Shown piece by piece: positions 28,992 through 37,731 of a stretch of 41,474 nt of DNA. A program made the translations under genes and the position numbers. The DNA lies in contig JAKSRB010000010.1 of assembly GCA_024403825.1 (NCBI GenBank), positions 1 through 41,474 of the forward strand, written 5' to 3'. Position 1 is the stretch's first letter. The number at the start of each line of letters is the position of its first letter. The notes under the pieces were generated by a model, which ran no database searches, was not told the origin of the DNA, and saw only the letters and a program-made list of their open reading frames with translations. Origin of the DNA: Ruminococcus sp. GTDB taxonomy: Bacteria > Bacillota > Clostridia > Oscillospirales > Acutalibacteraceae.

Positions 28992-29029
28992 TTTAAATTT
29001 CATTATTTAATTTATTAATTCAGTATGAA

Positions 29030-30730
29030 TTATTCTTCATTCTTCTTACGGAGAACTGCCAACACACCTGCTGATGCTGCAAGTACTGATAATGTAACTG
29101 TAGCTAAAGGTGTTGAACCTGTCTGAACAGCGGAAGAATTATTTGTTGTTGTATTTGTCTTACTTGTTGATGATGTTGCACTTGTAGCCTTTGCTGTAGT
29201 AGCAACTGTTGTTGAAGATGTTGTCTTATCAGCTGTTGTGCCTGTTGCTGAGGTCTGATCCTGCTGTGTAGCTGTAGTAGCGGTTGTAGTTGACTCAGTT
29301 GGGGCTACTGTTGTAACATTCTGTGTTGTAGGCTGTACAGGCTCTTTTGTAACCTCTGTTGCATCTGTAGCCTCAGTTGCAGGAGCTGTTGTTTCAGGCT
29401 CTGTTGGCTTAACAACAGTAGTAGTTGGCTCAACTGTTGTTGGAACTACTGTAGTAGGCTCTGCTGTAGTTGGTTCTGTTGGAACTACATACAAATTAAC
29501 ATTTGAATATGCTCTATATCCATCTTCTTTTTCTATTACGCTATGATTTACTACAAATTCTTCATTTTCTGTTTTTGTTGAATTTGTATCTGCATCAACA
29601 GAAGAAATTGTAAGAACATCAACATCAAGATTTACTTCTGTATCGCCCTTTGTGCTGTCAAGAACCTTAAACTCTGCTGTTAAGAAGAGCTTGCTTTCAC
29701 CTAATTTGTAAAGCTCAAGATTACTTGCAACACCTCTGATTTTACCATTTACAGGCTTTACACTATAAAGTGCACCATTCTCAGCATAAGGCATAAAATC
29801 AGATTTTTTTGATAATTCAAGTACAGCAGGATTATAGCTAAGAACCCACTGTGTATTTAAAATATCTTTTTCTGAATCAAAATAATAATTAACAGTAATT
29901 TCGTCACCATTTTTAGCATTTACTGCATCTGATGTTGAAAACAGATTAGATTTAGCAACAATATTAAATTCACTTAATGGCTCTGTAGGAGCAACTGTAG
30001 TAGGCTCGGTTGCCTCAGTTGTAGGCTCTGTAGGAGCAACTGTAGTTGGTTCCTCTGTGGCAACTGAAGTTGTAGGCTCTGTAGTAATCTCAGGAACAAC
30101 TACCTCTGTATCCTTAGATATATTAAGAGAATCTAAAGTTTCATCACTACTTACAACATTATTATTTATAACATACTGAGTTGATTCAACAATAATTCTT
30201 GTAGTATCAGGGTCATCCTCAAGCTGTGCAGATGCAGCAAGCGTAAGATTGCTTACATCGAGGTCAACAACTGTTTTTGCTCCAAGCTCTACACCCTCAT
30301 TAATTGTAAATTCAAATGTAGCAAAAATATTATTTTCATTTGAACTAAAGTTTGCATTCTTATCAATATCTTCTACTGCAGAGCAACAATATGAAATCTG
30401 ATTACCTACATGATTTGTCATACCACCGCTCTTAATGTTAGGTGATACTTTTTTAGCAGATGTATATACAGGAGTTAAAACATCAGCATCATATGTAAGC
30501 TTCCACTGAGTATTAACAACATCAAGTGAAGCACTAAGGTAATATGTAACAGTAACCTTGTCTGAAACACTATCATATTTCTGAGTTGTTTCAGGAAAGA
30601 AGTTTGAAGTTGCTTTTACAGTAATCTTATCACTATCAGCTTCTTCTGCAGCAACAGAAAAAGCTGCAACAGTAGTCATAGATATTGCTAACATAGCTGC
30701 TATGCCAATGCTTGAAACCTTTTTTATCAT
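29030..30730 (-). CDS. Cell-surface protein with two cohesin-like modules
   Basis: 566 residues: signal peptide (1-~28), module 1 (~33-200), Thr/Pro linker (~212-252), module 2 (~254-415), a long Thr/Pro/Ala linker (~416-535), then QTGS, a hydrophobic segment (541-560) and RKKNEE. The modules are homologous to each other: TSNFF with VTVTYYL and VVNTQWKLTYDADVL in the first, and SNLFS with ITVNYYF and ILNTQWVLSYNPAVL in the second. The beta-rich pattern resembles cohesins. Cohesins bind dockerins on enzymes in ruminococcal complexes, but no dockerin gene is visible here. The C-terminus is a membrane anchor or a non-canonical sortase signal. SD GGAGGAG precedes the ATG. Confidence 0.82.
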   Translation of the reverse strand: MIKKVSSIGIAAMLAISMTTVAAFSVAAEEADSDKITVKATSNFFPETTQKYDSVSDKVTVTYYLSASLDVVNTQWKLTYDADVLTPVYTSAKKVSPNIKSGGMTNHVGNQISYCCSAVEDIDKNANFSSNENNIFATFEFTINEGVELGAKTVVDLDVSNLTLAASAQLEDDPDTTRIIVESTQYVINNNVVSSDETLDSLNISKDTEVVVPEITTEPTTSVATEEPTTVAPTEPTTEATEPTTVAPTEPLSEFNIVAKSNLFSTSDAVNAKNGDEITVNYYFDSEKDILNTQWVLSYNPAVLELSKKSDFMPYAENGALYSVKPVNGKIRGVASNLELYKLGESKLFLTAEFKVLDSTKGDTEVNLDVDVLTISSVDADTNSTKTENEEFVVNHSVIEKEDGYRAYSNVNLYVVPTEPTTAEPTTVVPTTVEPTTTVVKPTEPETTAPATEATDATEVTKEPVQPTTQNVTTVAPTESTTTATTATQQDQTSATGTTADKTTSSTTVATTAKATSATSSTSKTNTTTNNSSAVQTGSTPLATVTLSVLAASAGVLAVLRKKNEE

Positions 30731-30768
30731 ATTTTTCTCCTCCGAATATTTTTATTATCAGCAATAAT

Positions 30769-30797
30769 ATTATAATACCGCAAAGAAAAAAAATCAA
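30769..30797 (-). promoter_or_regulatory. Promoter of the two-module cohesin-like gene
   Basis: Minus-strand TTGATT (plus 30792-30797), a 17-bp spacer and TATAAT (plus 30769-30774), close upstream of the start codon. Confidence 0.5.
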
Positions 30798-30872
30798 CAA
30801 TTTCTCAAAAAAAGGTGTACAAACTTTACAATTTCAGACACATAAATTAAGCAATTTTAACAAAGAACATTT

Positions 30873-31682
30873 TTATTCTTCTGTATTGCTTTCATTTGCA
30901 GAATTTATGTCATCATCTCTCTTTTTAACTATAAGAACTGCAACTATTGCAAGAATTATGATAATAATTGCAACAATAACAAGTGTTGCAGTGACTGAAC
31001 CATTTCCATTTGCTGATGTTGTATTATCGGCAGCCTGAGTAACATTTACAACCTGCTCTACAACCATTGTTACAGGCTGATGTTCATCCGCATTTTCTGA
31101 GTTATTTCCCTGACTGTCGCTGTAATTGATAAAATCTCCCTGACGACCTGAAATAAAGCTTTCATCTGTAGTTACAACAGCAGGCTTTTCTTCACCTACA
31201 ACATCACCATTAACACTTACAGTATATCTAATTGTATAATTTTTCATATAGGTCATATCTTCACCATACATATCAGCAATAAAATCTGTAATATCAGTTT
31301 CTCCACCCTCAATTACTTCAAAATCTGCCTTTAGCAGAACTGCTCTTGAAGAAAAATCAGCTGGTGCTGAAATATCTGTCCATGACAGCGGAATATAGCC
31401 CTCACGCTTTGGATTATATACTACTCCCTCAAATTTTCCAAATTCAAGAGAATCATCAACATATTTTAACTTATTCTGGTCATAGCTAAGATACATCTGT
31501 AAGCCGATTACAGGGTCTTCACAATCGCTCATAAGTAATGTAAATGTAAATTTGTCACCGACATTTACAGTTGCATTTGAATTAATTACAAGCTCCTCAG
31601 CGGCAAAAGCTGACGGCATTGCAAACATAAGCATTGTAATTACAATAACAAATGATAAAATCTTAACAGTAAATTTTTTCAT
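30873..31682 (-). CDS. Membrane-anchored cohesin-like protein
   Basis: 269 residues: signal peptide (1-28, ending SAFAAEE), one cohesin-like beta module (~30-160; VGDKFTFTLLMSDCEDPVIG then LQMYLSYDQNKLKYVDDSLE), an N/S/T-rich spacer, a transmembrane segment (~230-252) and a charged cytoplasmic tail. Fold assignment rests on the cohesin-like strand pattern and is tentative. It lies 142 bases upstream of the two-module protein on the same strand, so the two may act together at the cell surface. No enzyme domain is seen. Confidence 0.75.
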   Translation of the reverse strand: MKKFTVKILSFVIVITMLMFAMPSAFAAEELVINSNATVNVGDKFTFTLLMSDCEDPVIGLQMYLSYDQNKLKYVDDSLEFGKFEGVVYNPKREGYIPLSWTDISAPADFSSRAVLLKADFEVIEGGETDITDFIADMYGEDMTYMKNYTIRYTVSVNGDVVGEEKPAVVTTDESFISGRQGDFINYSDSQGNNSENADEHQPVTMVVEQVVNVTQAADNTTSANGNGSVTATLVIVAIIIIILAIVAVLIVKKRDDDINSANESNTEE

Positions 31683-31811
31683 AAAAATTCATTCCTTTAA
31701 GGTTTAATTGTAATAATACTCTAACATTATATATCATATCGTTAAAAAATTCAACGAAAAATATTAATATTTATCTGAATTTTGTGTGAAAATACTATTT
31801 AAACTATATGA

Positions 31812-31858
31812 TAAAAACAGACAATGGCAGAAAACCTGATTAACAGACCTTCTGCCAT
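31812..31858 (-). terminator. Terminator of murC
   Basis: A 10-bp perfect outer stem (AATGGCAGAA at 31822-31831, TTCTGCCATT at 31849-31858) with further inner pairing. A T run begins five bases beyond the stem on the minus strand. The gap makes it a weaker call. Confidence 0.6.
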
Positions 31859-31864
31859 TTAAAA

Positions 31865-33250
31865 TTATTCATTATCTTCAATATATTTAAGCTGTTTATA
31901 TATCATATTTGCACACATATAAACATTACCGCCACCCATTGTAAGAATTAAATCTCCTTCTTTTGCGTTCTTGCAGACATAGTCGGTGATTTCTTCAAAT
32001 GTATCAAGGCATACAGAGTCAGGAACCTTTGCTCCAAGATCTGTTGAATATATATTATATGTGTTGGTTTCTCTTACAGGTAAAATTTCTGATATTATTG
32101 CTGTATCAGGAATTTTCAATGCCTCTGCAAAATCATCAAGTAAAATTGCTGTTCTTGAAAATGTGTGTGGCTGGAATACCGCCCACACCTTATTAAATCC
32201 CATATTCATTGCGGCATTCAATGTGGCTTTCAGCTCTGTTGGGTGATGTGCAAAATCGTCTGCAACAGTAATTCCATTTGGTGTTCCAAGTATTTCAAAA
32301 CGCCTGTGTACTCCACCAAATTTATGAAGATTTTCAGATATTTCCTTTGCTGTTGCTCCAAGATAATGTGCTGTTGCAGCCGCAGCCATTGCATTATATA
32401 TATTGTGTTTTCCAGGTACAATCAATCTTACATTTGTAAGTAACTCACCTTTGAAATATATATCAAATTCTTCGTGTACTCCCTTTCCTGTTGCTGTGAT
32501 TACTGCCCTGTAATCGCAGTTTTCACCAAATCCATAGCTTAGCTTTGGTATTTCAACATCAGCCACCGCATCAAGTGTATTTTCATCATCACCATTAATT
32601 ACAAGTAATCCTGTTGTCTGGTGTGAAAACTTATTAAATGACTTTTTAATATTATCAAGATTTTTGAAATAATCAAGGTGGTCAGCATCAACATTAAGTA
32701 TAATTGAAATATACGGATTTAACTCAAGAAATGTATCTACATATTCGCAGGCTTCACATACTATAATATCACTCTTACCTACATAGCTGTTGCCACCAAT
32801 AAACGGAAGCTTACCACCAATAATTGCTGACGGGTCAAAGCCACTTCCAATTAATATCTGAGAAAGCATAGCGGTAGTTGTAGTTTTACCGTGTGTTCCG
32901 GAAACTGCAATACTTCTCTTATAACGCCTTGTTACTACTCCAAGCATTACACTTCTCTCAATGCAAGGGATTCCTGCCTCAACAGCAGCCTTGCGTTCAG
33001 GATTAGTTTCTTTAATTGCAGCAGAATATACAACAAGCTCAGCACCTTCAATATTTTCCTCAGCATGCCCCATATATACAGAAATACCGTAGCTTTTTAT
33101 TCTGTCGAGAGTTTCTCCCTCGTTCATATCAGAGCCTGAAAGCTCAAATCCCTCTCCCCTGAGAATTTCAGCAAGAGGACACATTCCGCTGCCACCAATA
33201 CCGATAAAATGTATTCTTTTAATTTCGTCTAATAATTTATCGTAATTCAA
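31865..33250 (-). CDS. murC: UDP-N-acetylmuramate-L-alanine ligase
   Basis: 461-residue Mur ligase that adds L-alanine to UDP-MurNAc in peptidoglycan precursor synthesis in the cytoplasm. It shows the N-terminal IHFIGIGGSGMCPLAEIL, the ATP loop SGTHGKTTT (117-125), and the Mur-ligase C-terminal VADDFAHHPTELKATL. Length is normal. The start is TTG at 33250, with AGGAG nine bases upstream and the expected N-terminus NYDKLLDEIKR following; no in-frame ATG fits. It is divergent from rlmD. Confidence 0.96.
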   Translation of the reverse strand: MNYDKLLDEIKRIHFIGIGGSGMCPLAEILRGEGFELSGSDMNEGETLDRIKSYGISVYMGHAEENIEGAELVVYSAAIKETNPERKAAVEAGIPCIERSVMLGVVTRRYKRSIAVSGTHGKTTTTAMLSQILIGSGFDPSAIIGGKLPFIGGNSYVGKSDIIVCEACEYVDTFLELNPYISIILNVDADHLDYFKNLDNIKKSFNKFSHQTTGLLVINGDDENTLDAVADVEIPKLSYGFGENCDYRAVITATGKGVHEEFDIYFKGELLTNVRLIVPGKHNIYNAMAAAATAHYLGATAKEISENLHKFGGVHRRFEILGTPNGITVADDFAHHPTELKATLNAAMNMGFNKVWAVFQPHTFSRTAILLDDFAEALKIPDTAIISEILPVRETNTYNIYSTDLGAKVPDSVCLDTFEEITDYVCKNAKEGDLILTMGGGNVYMCANMIYKQLKYIEDNE

Positions 33251-33357
33251 AAAATTCCACTCCTAACCAATTTGTGAAGTCACAATATACTTATATTATA
33301 AATCTAAACACAAAAAAAATAAATAGTTATTTTAAAAAAATAATCTTTTTTCCTTTA

Positions 33358-33386
33358 TTGCTATTTATAGAGTATAATGGTAGAAT
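33358..33386 (+). promoter_or_regulatory. Promoter of rlmD
   Basis: TTGCTA at 33358-33363, a 17-bp spacer and TAGAAT at 33381-33386. An overlapping TATAAT at 33373 offers an alternative -10. It lies about 80 bases upstream of the start codon. Confidence 0.45.
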
Positions 33387-33468
33387 ATGATTAGTTAATA
33401 ATGCAAAAAAATTAATCAGCATCTATATGTACGCAGACAAAAAGGAATATATGAAAGAGTGAACAATA

Positions 33469-34836
33469 ATGTATTTAAAGAAAAATGATATAATAGACCT
33501 AACAATAAGTTCGGCAACAGCAGAAGGCAACGGAGTTGGGAAAACAGAAGACGGAATAGCAATATTTGTACCAAATTCAGCAATCGGAGATAAGTTAAAG
33601 GTAAGAATACTAAAAACAAAAAAGACATATGCATTTGGAAAAATTGAAGAAATAGTAACCCCCTCCCCCACACGAACAGATATTGACTGTCCATACTTTG
33701 CGAAATGCGGTGGCTGTGTATGGCGACACATAAATTATGATGCTGAATGTGAAATAAAGCAACAAAGAGTTGAAGATGCAATAAAAAGACTTGGTGGCTT
33801 CACCAATATAGAAATACAGCCAATAATAAAATCTGAAAACACATTAAGATACCGAAATAAGGCACAATTTCCAATAGGTACAGATAAAGACGGAAAACCG
33901 ATTATTGGCTTTTACGCTTTTCATACACATAGAATAGTTGATTGTATGGACTGTGCTTTACAGCCTGAAATTTTCACACAGATAATGAATATCACCAGAG
34001 AATTTTTAGAAAGCTCTGAAAATGATATATATAACGAGCAGACGCATAAAGGCAAGCTAAGGCATTTATACATACGAATGGGAGAAATCACAAAAGAAAT
34101 AATGGTATGCTATGTCGTAAATGGAAAAGGTCTGAAACAGGAAGATAGATTGATTGAAAGATTAAAAGCCGAAATTCCAAATCTGAAAAGTGTAATCATA
34201 AATACCAACAGAGAACAAACCAATGTGATACTTGGAAATAGAAACCGAATTGCCTATGGAACTGACTATATAACAGATGAATTATGCGGATACAAATTCA
34301 AAATATCACCATTTTCATTTTGGCAGGTAAATCGCAGACAAGCCGAAAAGCTTTACAATAAAGCCACAGAATATGCAAAATTGTCAAAAGATAGTGTATT
34401 GCTCGACTTATATTGCGGAACTGGTACTATTGGCTTAACAATGGCAAATAACTGCAAATCACTTATTGGTGTTGAAATAATAGAAGATGCAATAAAAGAT
34501 GCGATTGAAAATGCAAAAATAAACGGAATAGAAAATGCACGATTTATCTGTGCAGATGCATCAACAGCGGCAGAACAGTTAAAAAACGAGGGGTTAAGAC
34601 CTGATGTAGTAATACTCGACCCACCACGCAAGGGCTGTGGCGAAGAGTTAGTACAAACAATAAAAGAAATGTCCCCACAAAGAGTAGTATATGTTTCGTG
34701 TGACCCAGCAACATTGGCAAGAGATTTAAAACATTTTTCAAGTAGCGGTTATGAAATTCAAGAAATAACACCATGTGATATGTTCAGCAGGACAGCACAT
34801 GTTGAGACGGTATGTCTACTGTCACGAAACAAGTAA
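33469..34836 (+). CDS. rlmD: 23S rRNA (uracil-5-)-methyltransferase, RlmD/RlmCD family
   Basis: 455-residue SAM-dependent methyltransferase that makes 5-methyluridine in 23S rRNA. Domains: TRAM (~3-66), [4Fe-4S] cysteines C74, C80, C83 (CPYFAKCGGC) and a fourth near C159/C162, then the methyltransferase core with LLDLYCGTGTIGL, DPPRKGC and the catalytic cysteine in VYVSCDPATLARD. In low-GC Firmicutes this family is often the dual-site RlmCD, so whether one or two uridines are modified is open. It is unusually rich in A in non-coding positions. It is the last gene of clearly chromosomal texture before the island. Confidence 0.94.
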   Translation: MYLKKNDIIDLTISSATAEGNGVGKTEDGIAIFVPNSAIGDKLKVRILKTKKTYAFGKIEEIVTPSPTRTDIDCPYFAKCGGCVWRHINYDAECEIKQQRVEDAIKRLGGFTNIEIQPIIKSENTLRYRNKAQFPIGTDKDGKPIIGFYAFHTHRIVDCMDCALQPEIFTQIMNITREFLESSENDIYNEQTHKGKLRHLYIRMGEITKEIMVCYVVNGKGLKQEDRLIERLKAEIPNLKSVIINTNREQTNVILGNRNRIAYGTDYITDELCGYKFKISPFSFWQVNRRQAEKLYNKATEYAKLSKDSVLLDLYCGTGTIGLTMANNCKSLIGVEIIEDAIKDAIENAKINGIENARFICADASTAAEQLKNEGLRPDVVILDPPRKGCGEELVQTIKEMSPQRVVYVSCDPATLARDLKHFSSSGYEIQEITPCDMFSRTAHVETVCLLSRNK

Positions 34837-34863
34837 AAAAATACAGAAATAGGCTTAAAATAA

Positions 34864-34917
34864 GGGATTCCGAGAATTTGCTGATCACGGCAGGTGATTG
34901 GAATCCCGTTTCTTTTT
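34864..34917 (+). terminator. Intrinsic terminator downstream of rlmD
   Basis: An 8-bp stem GGGATTCC (34864-34871) / GGAATCCC (34900-34907) with a small inner stem ATCAC/GTGAT, then TTTCTTTTT. It probably ends rlmD transcription and marks the edge of the accessory island. Confidence 0.7.
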
Positions 34918-34919
34918 GA

Positions 34920-35008
34920 TTTGACAATAGTGCTATCGTCTGGAAATAAGGATAGTTGAGACCAGAAACTGCTTTTTTTCCTGTTGAGACTATAGGGCTA
35001 TTGTCAAA
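34920..35008. repeat. Inverted repeat pair, MITE-like or regulatory
   Basis: Two 21-bp arms, 34920-34940 and 34988-35008, match at 18 of 21 positions in inverted orientation; the outer 11 are identical (TTTGACAATAG...CTATTGTCAAA). The 47 bases between hold CTGG/CCAG and two copies of GTTGAGAC (34955-34962, 34983-34990). The 89-bp size fits a miniature transposable element or a strong hairpin. No target-site duplication or transposase is seen. Confidence 0.5.
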
Positions 35009-35076
35009 AATTATAGCACGGAAATCAAAATTTGAATTTTAGGGAAGGCTAATGCCTAATGGAAAGGATGAATAAA

Positions 35077-35205
35077 ATGGCAGATGATACATTAAGAAGT
35101 GATTTGATAACACATAGCATTTATTCGGCGTGGCAGTTTATTGAATACACTGAAAAGAATATTGCTACGGTACAATACTGTGCGGATACAATTAAAAATA
35201 GATGA
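35077..35205 (+). CDS. Small protein of unknown function
   Basis: 42 codons, beginning MADDTLRSDL and ending CADTIKNR, with AAAGG placed correctly upstream of the ATG (an in-frame ATG nine bases earlier is less well placed). It lies between the inverted-repeat pair and the two-component genes. It could be a genuine small protein, a leader peptide or the remnant of a mobile-element gene. No family is recognised. Confidence 0.4.
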   Translation: MADDTLRSDLITHSIYSAWQFIEYTEKNIATVQYCADTIKNR

Positions 35206-35242
35206 TTGAGAGATAACTTTAAGTTTGAATGGAGTGAAAAAA

Positions 35243-35929
35243 ATGAAACGAATATTGTTGGTGGAGGATGACCTGAGTTTGATAAATGGCCTATCCTTCG
35301 CCATAAAAAAACAAGAATACGAACTTGATATCGCCCATACCAGAAGCGAAACAGATGGCTTATGGGAAGATGGTAAATACAGCTTGGTGATTTTAGATGT
35401 GACCTTGCCGGATGGGTCAGGCTTTGATATTTGTAAGATGATTCGGCAGACATCAAAGGTCCCAATCATGTTCCTGACGGTCATGGATGAAGAAACAGAT
35501 ATCATTATGGGGCTTGATATGGGTGGGGATGATTACATTACAAAGCCTTTCAAATTGGCTGTGTTTCTATCCAGGATAAATGCACTGCTTCGTAGAAGCG
35601 AAAATTTTGATACTCCTGCAACAGAATTAAATTCAAATGACATATGTATTCGACTTCTGAAGGGTGAAGTATATAAATCCGGGAAGCTGGTTGAACTAAC
35701 AGCCAGTGAATACCGGCTGTTATGTTATTTTATGGAGAATCCGAATCAGGTGCTTTCTTCTGAACAGATTTTAGGAAAACTGTGGGATTGTAGCGAGAAC
35801 TATGTTGACAACAATTCACTTACTGTCTATATCCGAAGACTCCGCAAAAAAATAGAGGACGATCCAGGAAATCCCCAGTGTATTATCACTGTTCGTGGCA
35901 TGGGGTATAAGTGGGTTACGAAGGATTGA
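35243..35929 (+). CDS. OmpR-family response regulator
   Basis: 228 residues: receiver domain (1-~115) with acidic D9/D10, phosphoacceptor D52 in VILDVTLPDG and the lysine of TKPF, then an OmpR/PhoB winged helix (~130-228) ending YIRRLRKKIEDD and VRGMGYKW. The ATG at 35243 has GGAG eight bases upstream; an upstream in-frame TTG at 35225 is rejected. The histidine kinase gene starts eight bases later. The pair likely senses envelope or antimicrobial-peptide stress and controls the ABC genes downstream. Confidence 0.94.
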   Translation: MKRILLVEDDLSLINGLSFAIKKQEYELDIAHTRSETDGLWEDGKYSLVILDVTLPDGSGFDICKMIRQTSKVPIMFLTVMDEETDIIMGLDMGGDDYITKPFKLAVFLSRINALLRRSENFDTPATELNSNDICIRLLKGEVYKSGKLVELTASEYRLLCYFMENPNQVLSSEQILGKLWDCSENYVDNNSLTVYIRRLRKKIEDDPGNPQCIITVRGMGYKWVTKD

Positions 35930-35937
35930 GGTGTGTG

Positions 35938-36975
35938 ATGAGGATATTGGCAAATCGAAAAATCAAACGGTTTTTAGTGGAAATCCTGTCATGCTTCCTA
36001 ATCGCCACTCTGGTTGCAGTATTGTTGAGTGTATCCCATGTCAACCAGGCTGCTCTTTATATAATCGCATTATATTCCTGTGCAGGTATGCTCATACTAT
36101 TGTTTTGTTACCGTTATTTTAAAGAACAGCATGAAATTATGGAGGATGCCATACAGCAGATCAGCGATTATGTATCCGGGAATCATGAAGCTTCCATAGA
36201 GTGTGATGATGAGGGCGAGTTATATCGACTGTTTCATGAGGTGAACTCATTGGTTGCTATTCTAAATGCACATACAGAAAAAGAAAAATCGTCAAAAAAG
36301 TTCTTGCAAAATACCATATCAGATATTTCACATCAGTTGAAGACTCCGCTTGCAGCTCTGAATATCTATAATGGAATCATCAAAGAAGAAGCAGTAGAGT
36401 ATCCGACCATTCAAGAATTCAATTCCTTATCGGAGCAGGAACTGGATCGAATAGAATCACTGGTTCAGAATCTTTTGAAGATTACAAAGTTAGATGCCGG
36501 TTCAATCGTGTTAGAGAAATCTCTGGAAGATATATCGGAACTGGCTCAAAACGTAAAGAAGCATTTTATGTTTCGGGCAGAGCAGGAAGGCAAGGAAATC
36601 CGGCTTTTGGGTAAAGAAGGTGTATTCTTCCTGTGTGACCGAACCTGGATCATAGAAGCGATTAGTAATCTTGTGAAAAACGCACTCGATCATACTGATA
36701 ATGGAGATTACATCCAGATTGAATGGCGCACCTTTGCGGCGGTTGTTCAGATTATTGTAAAGGACAACGGAAGCGGTATACACCCGGAAGATGTACATCA
36801 TATATTTAAACGTTTTTATCGGAGTAAATATTCAAAAGACAAGCAAGGTATCGGATTAGGCTTATCGCTGGTAAAATCTATTGTTGAATCCCACCACGGA
36901 ACAATTGAAGTTGACAGCACAGTAGGCAGGGGCACCACGTTTACGATCAATTTTCTGATTCCTACAAAATTGTAG
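35938..36975 (+). CDS. Sensor histidine kinase, intramembrane-sensing type
   Basis: 345 residues. Two transmembrane segments (about 13-31 and 38-58) are joined by only a few residues, so there is no extracellular sensor domain; this is typical of BceS-like kinases that sense through a partner transporter. Then come the H box (SDISHQLKTPLAAL, phosphoacceptor H132), N box (NLVKNALDH), VKDNGSGI and the ATP lid (GIGLGLSLVKSIVE). The ATG at 35938 has GAGGTG upstream, overlapping the end of the response regulator gene. All catalytic boxes look intact. Confidence 0.93.
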   Translation: MRILANRKIKRFLVEILSCFLIATLVAVLLSVSHVNQAALYIIALYSCAGMLILLFCYRYFKEQHEIMEDAIQQISDYVSGNHEASIECDDEGELYRLFHEVNSLVAILNAHTEKEKSSKKFLQNTISDISHQLKTPLAALNIYNGIIKEEAVEYPTIQEFNSLSEQELDRIESLVQNLLKITKLDAGSIVLEKSLEDISELAQNVKKHFMFRAEQEGKEIRLLGKEGVFFLCDRTWIIEAISNLVKNALDHTDNGDYIQIEWRTFAAVVQIIVKDNGSGIHPEDVHHIFKRFYRSKYSKDKQGIGLGLSLVKSIVESHHGTIEVDSTVGRGTTFTINFLIPTKL

Positions 36976-37047
36976 GATTATTGTAAGGAGAGAGTAGTAT
37001 TCCCCTGCTATATTTAGACTACCAAAACAGAAAGAGGTGTTTAAACA

Positions 37048-37731
37048 ATGAATTTATTAGAAGTCAATAACATTTGTAAGACGTATGGAAGCGGCGATAA
37101 CGCAGTCCACGCATTGAAGGATGTAAGCTTCTCAGTTCAAAAGGGAGAATATGTTGCCATTGTCGGAGAGTCTGGATCTGGTAAAAGTACACTGCTTAAC
37201 ATGATTGGCGCACTGGATACACCTACATCCGGTAAGGTTTTGATTGGTGGTAAGGATATCTTTTCTATGAGTGATCGAAAACTTACTGTTTTCCGTCGAA
37301 GGAATATCGGATTTATATTTCAGGCATTTAACCTTATTCCAGAGCTGACGGTGGAGCAGAATATCATCTTCCCGATGCTGCTTGATTATCAGAAGCCAGA
37401 TACGAAGTATTTGGAAGAACTATTAACCGTACTGAATTTGAAAGAAAGACGCAATCATCTGCCTAGCCAGCTGTCTGGTGGCCAGCAGCAGCGAGTGGCA
37501 ATTGGACGTGCACTTATTACCCGTCCTTCATTGATTCTTGCAGATGAGCCGACCGGAAATCTTGATTCACAGAATACAAGTGAGGTTATTGCTCTACTGA
37601 AGGAAGCTTCAAGAAAATATGAGCAGACCATCGTGATGATCACACATAGTCGCAGCATTGCACAGACGGCAAACAGAGTGTTGAATGTATCGGATGGCGT
37701 GCTGACCGATTTGGGGAGGTGCTCTGAATGA
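37048..37731 (+). CDS. ABC transporter ATP-binding protein, LolD/MacB type
   Basis: 227 residues. Walker [10 protein letters not shown] (40-48), signature [15 protein letters not shown], Walker [14 protein letters not shown] and switch IMITHS are all intact. It belongs to the group that energises FtsX/MacB-like permeases, including antimicrobial-peptide resistance pumps. SD AGAGGTG precedes the ATG, 72 bases after the kinase gene. The last four bases overlap the permease start (ATGA), so the two proteins are made together. Confidence 0.95.
   Translation: MNLLEVNNICKTYGSGDNAVHALKDVSFSVQKGEYVAIVGESGSGKSTLLNMIGALDTPTSGKVLIGGKDIFSMSDRKLTVFRRRNIGFIFQAFNLIPELTVEQNIIFPMLLDYQKPDTKYLEELLTVLNLKERRNHLPSQLSGGQQQRVAIGRALITRPSLILADEPTGNLDSQNTSEVIALLKEASRKYEQTIVMITHSRSIAQTANRVLNVSDGVLTDLGRCSE

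Larger units (their letters stand above)
28688..29029. other. Intergenic region between the biotin operon and the cohesin-like gene
   Basis: About 340 AT-rich bases between convergent genes. It contains one terminator for each side (28709-28756 and 28961-28991). No gene or other element is seen in 28757-28960. Confidence 0.6.

Noticed and set aside
33416..33781. Open frame on the minus strand opposite rlmD
   Set aside because: Its sequence is a low-complexity Leu/Phe-rich shadow of the A-rich rlmD gene and has no homology that I recognise.
34920..35008. Insertion sequence
   Set aside because: Far too short, with no transposase and no target-site duplication. Kept only as an inverted-repeat element.
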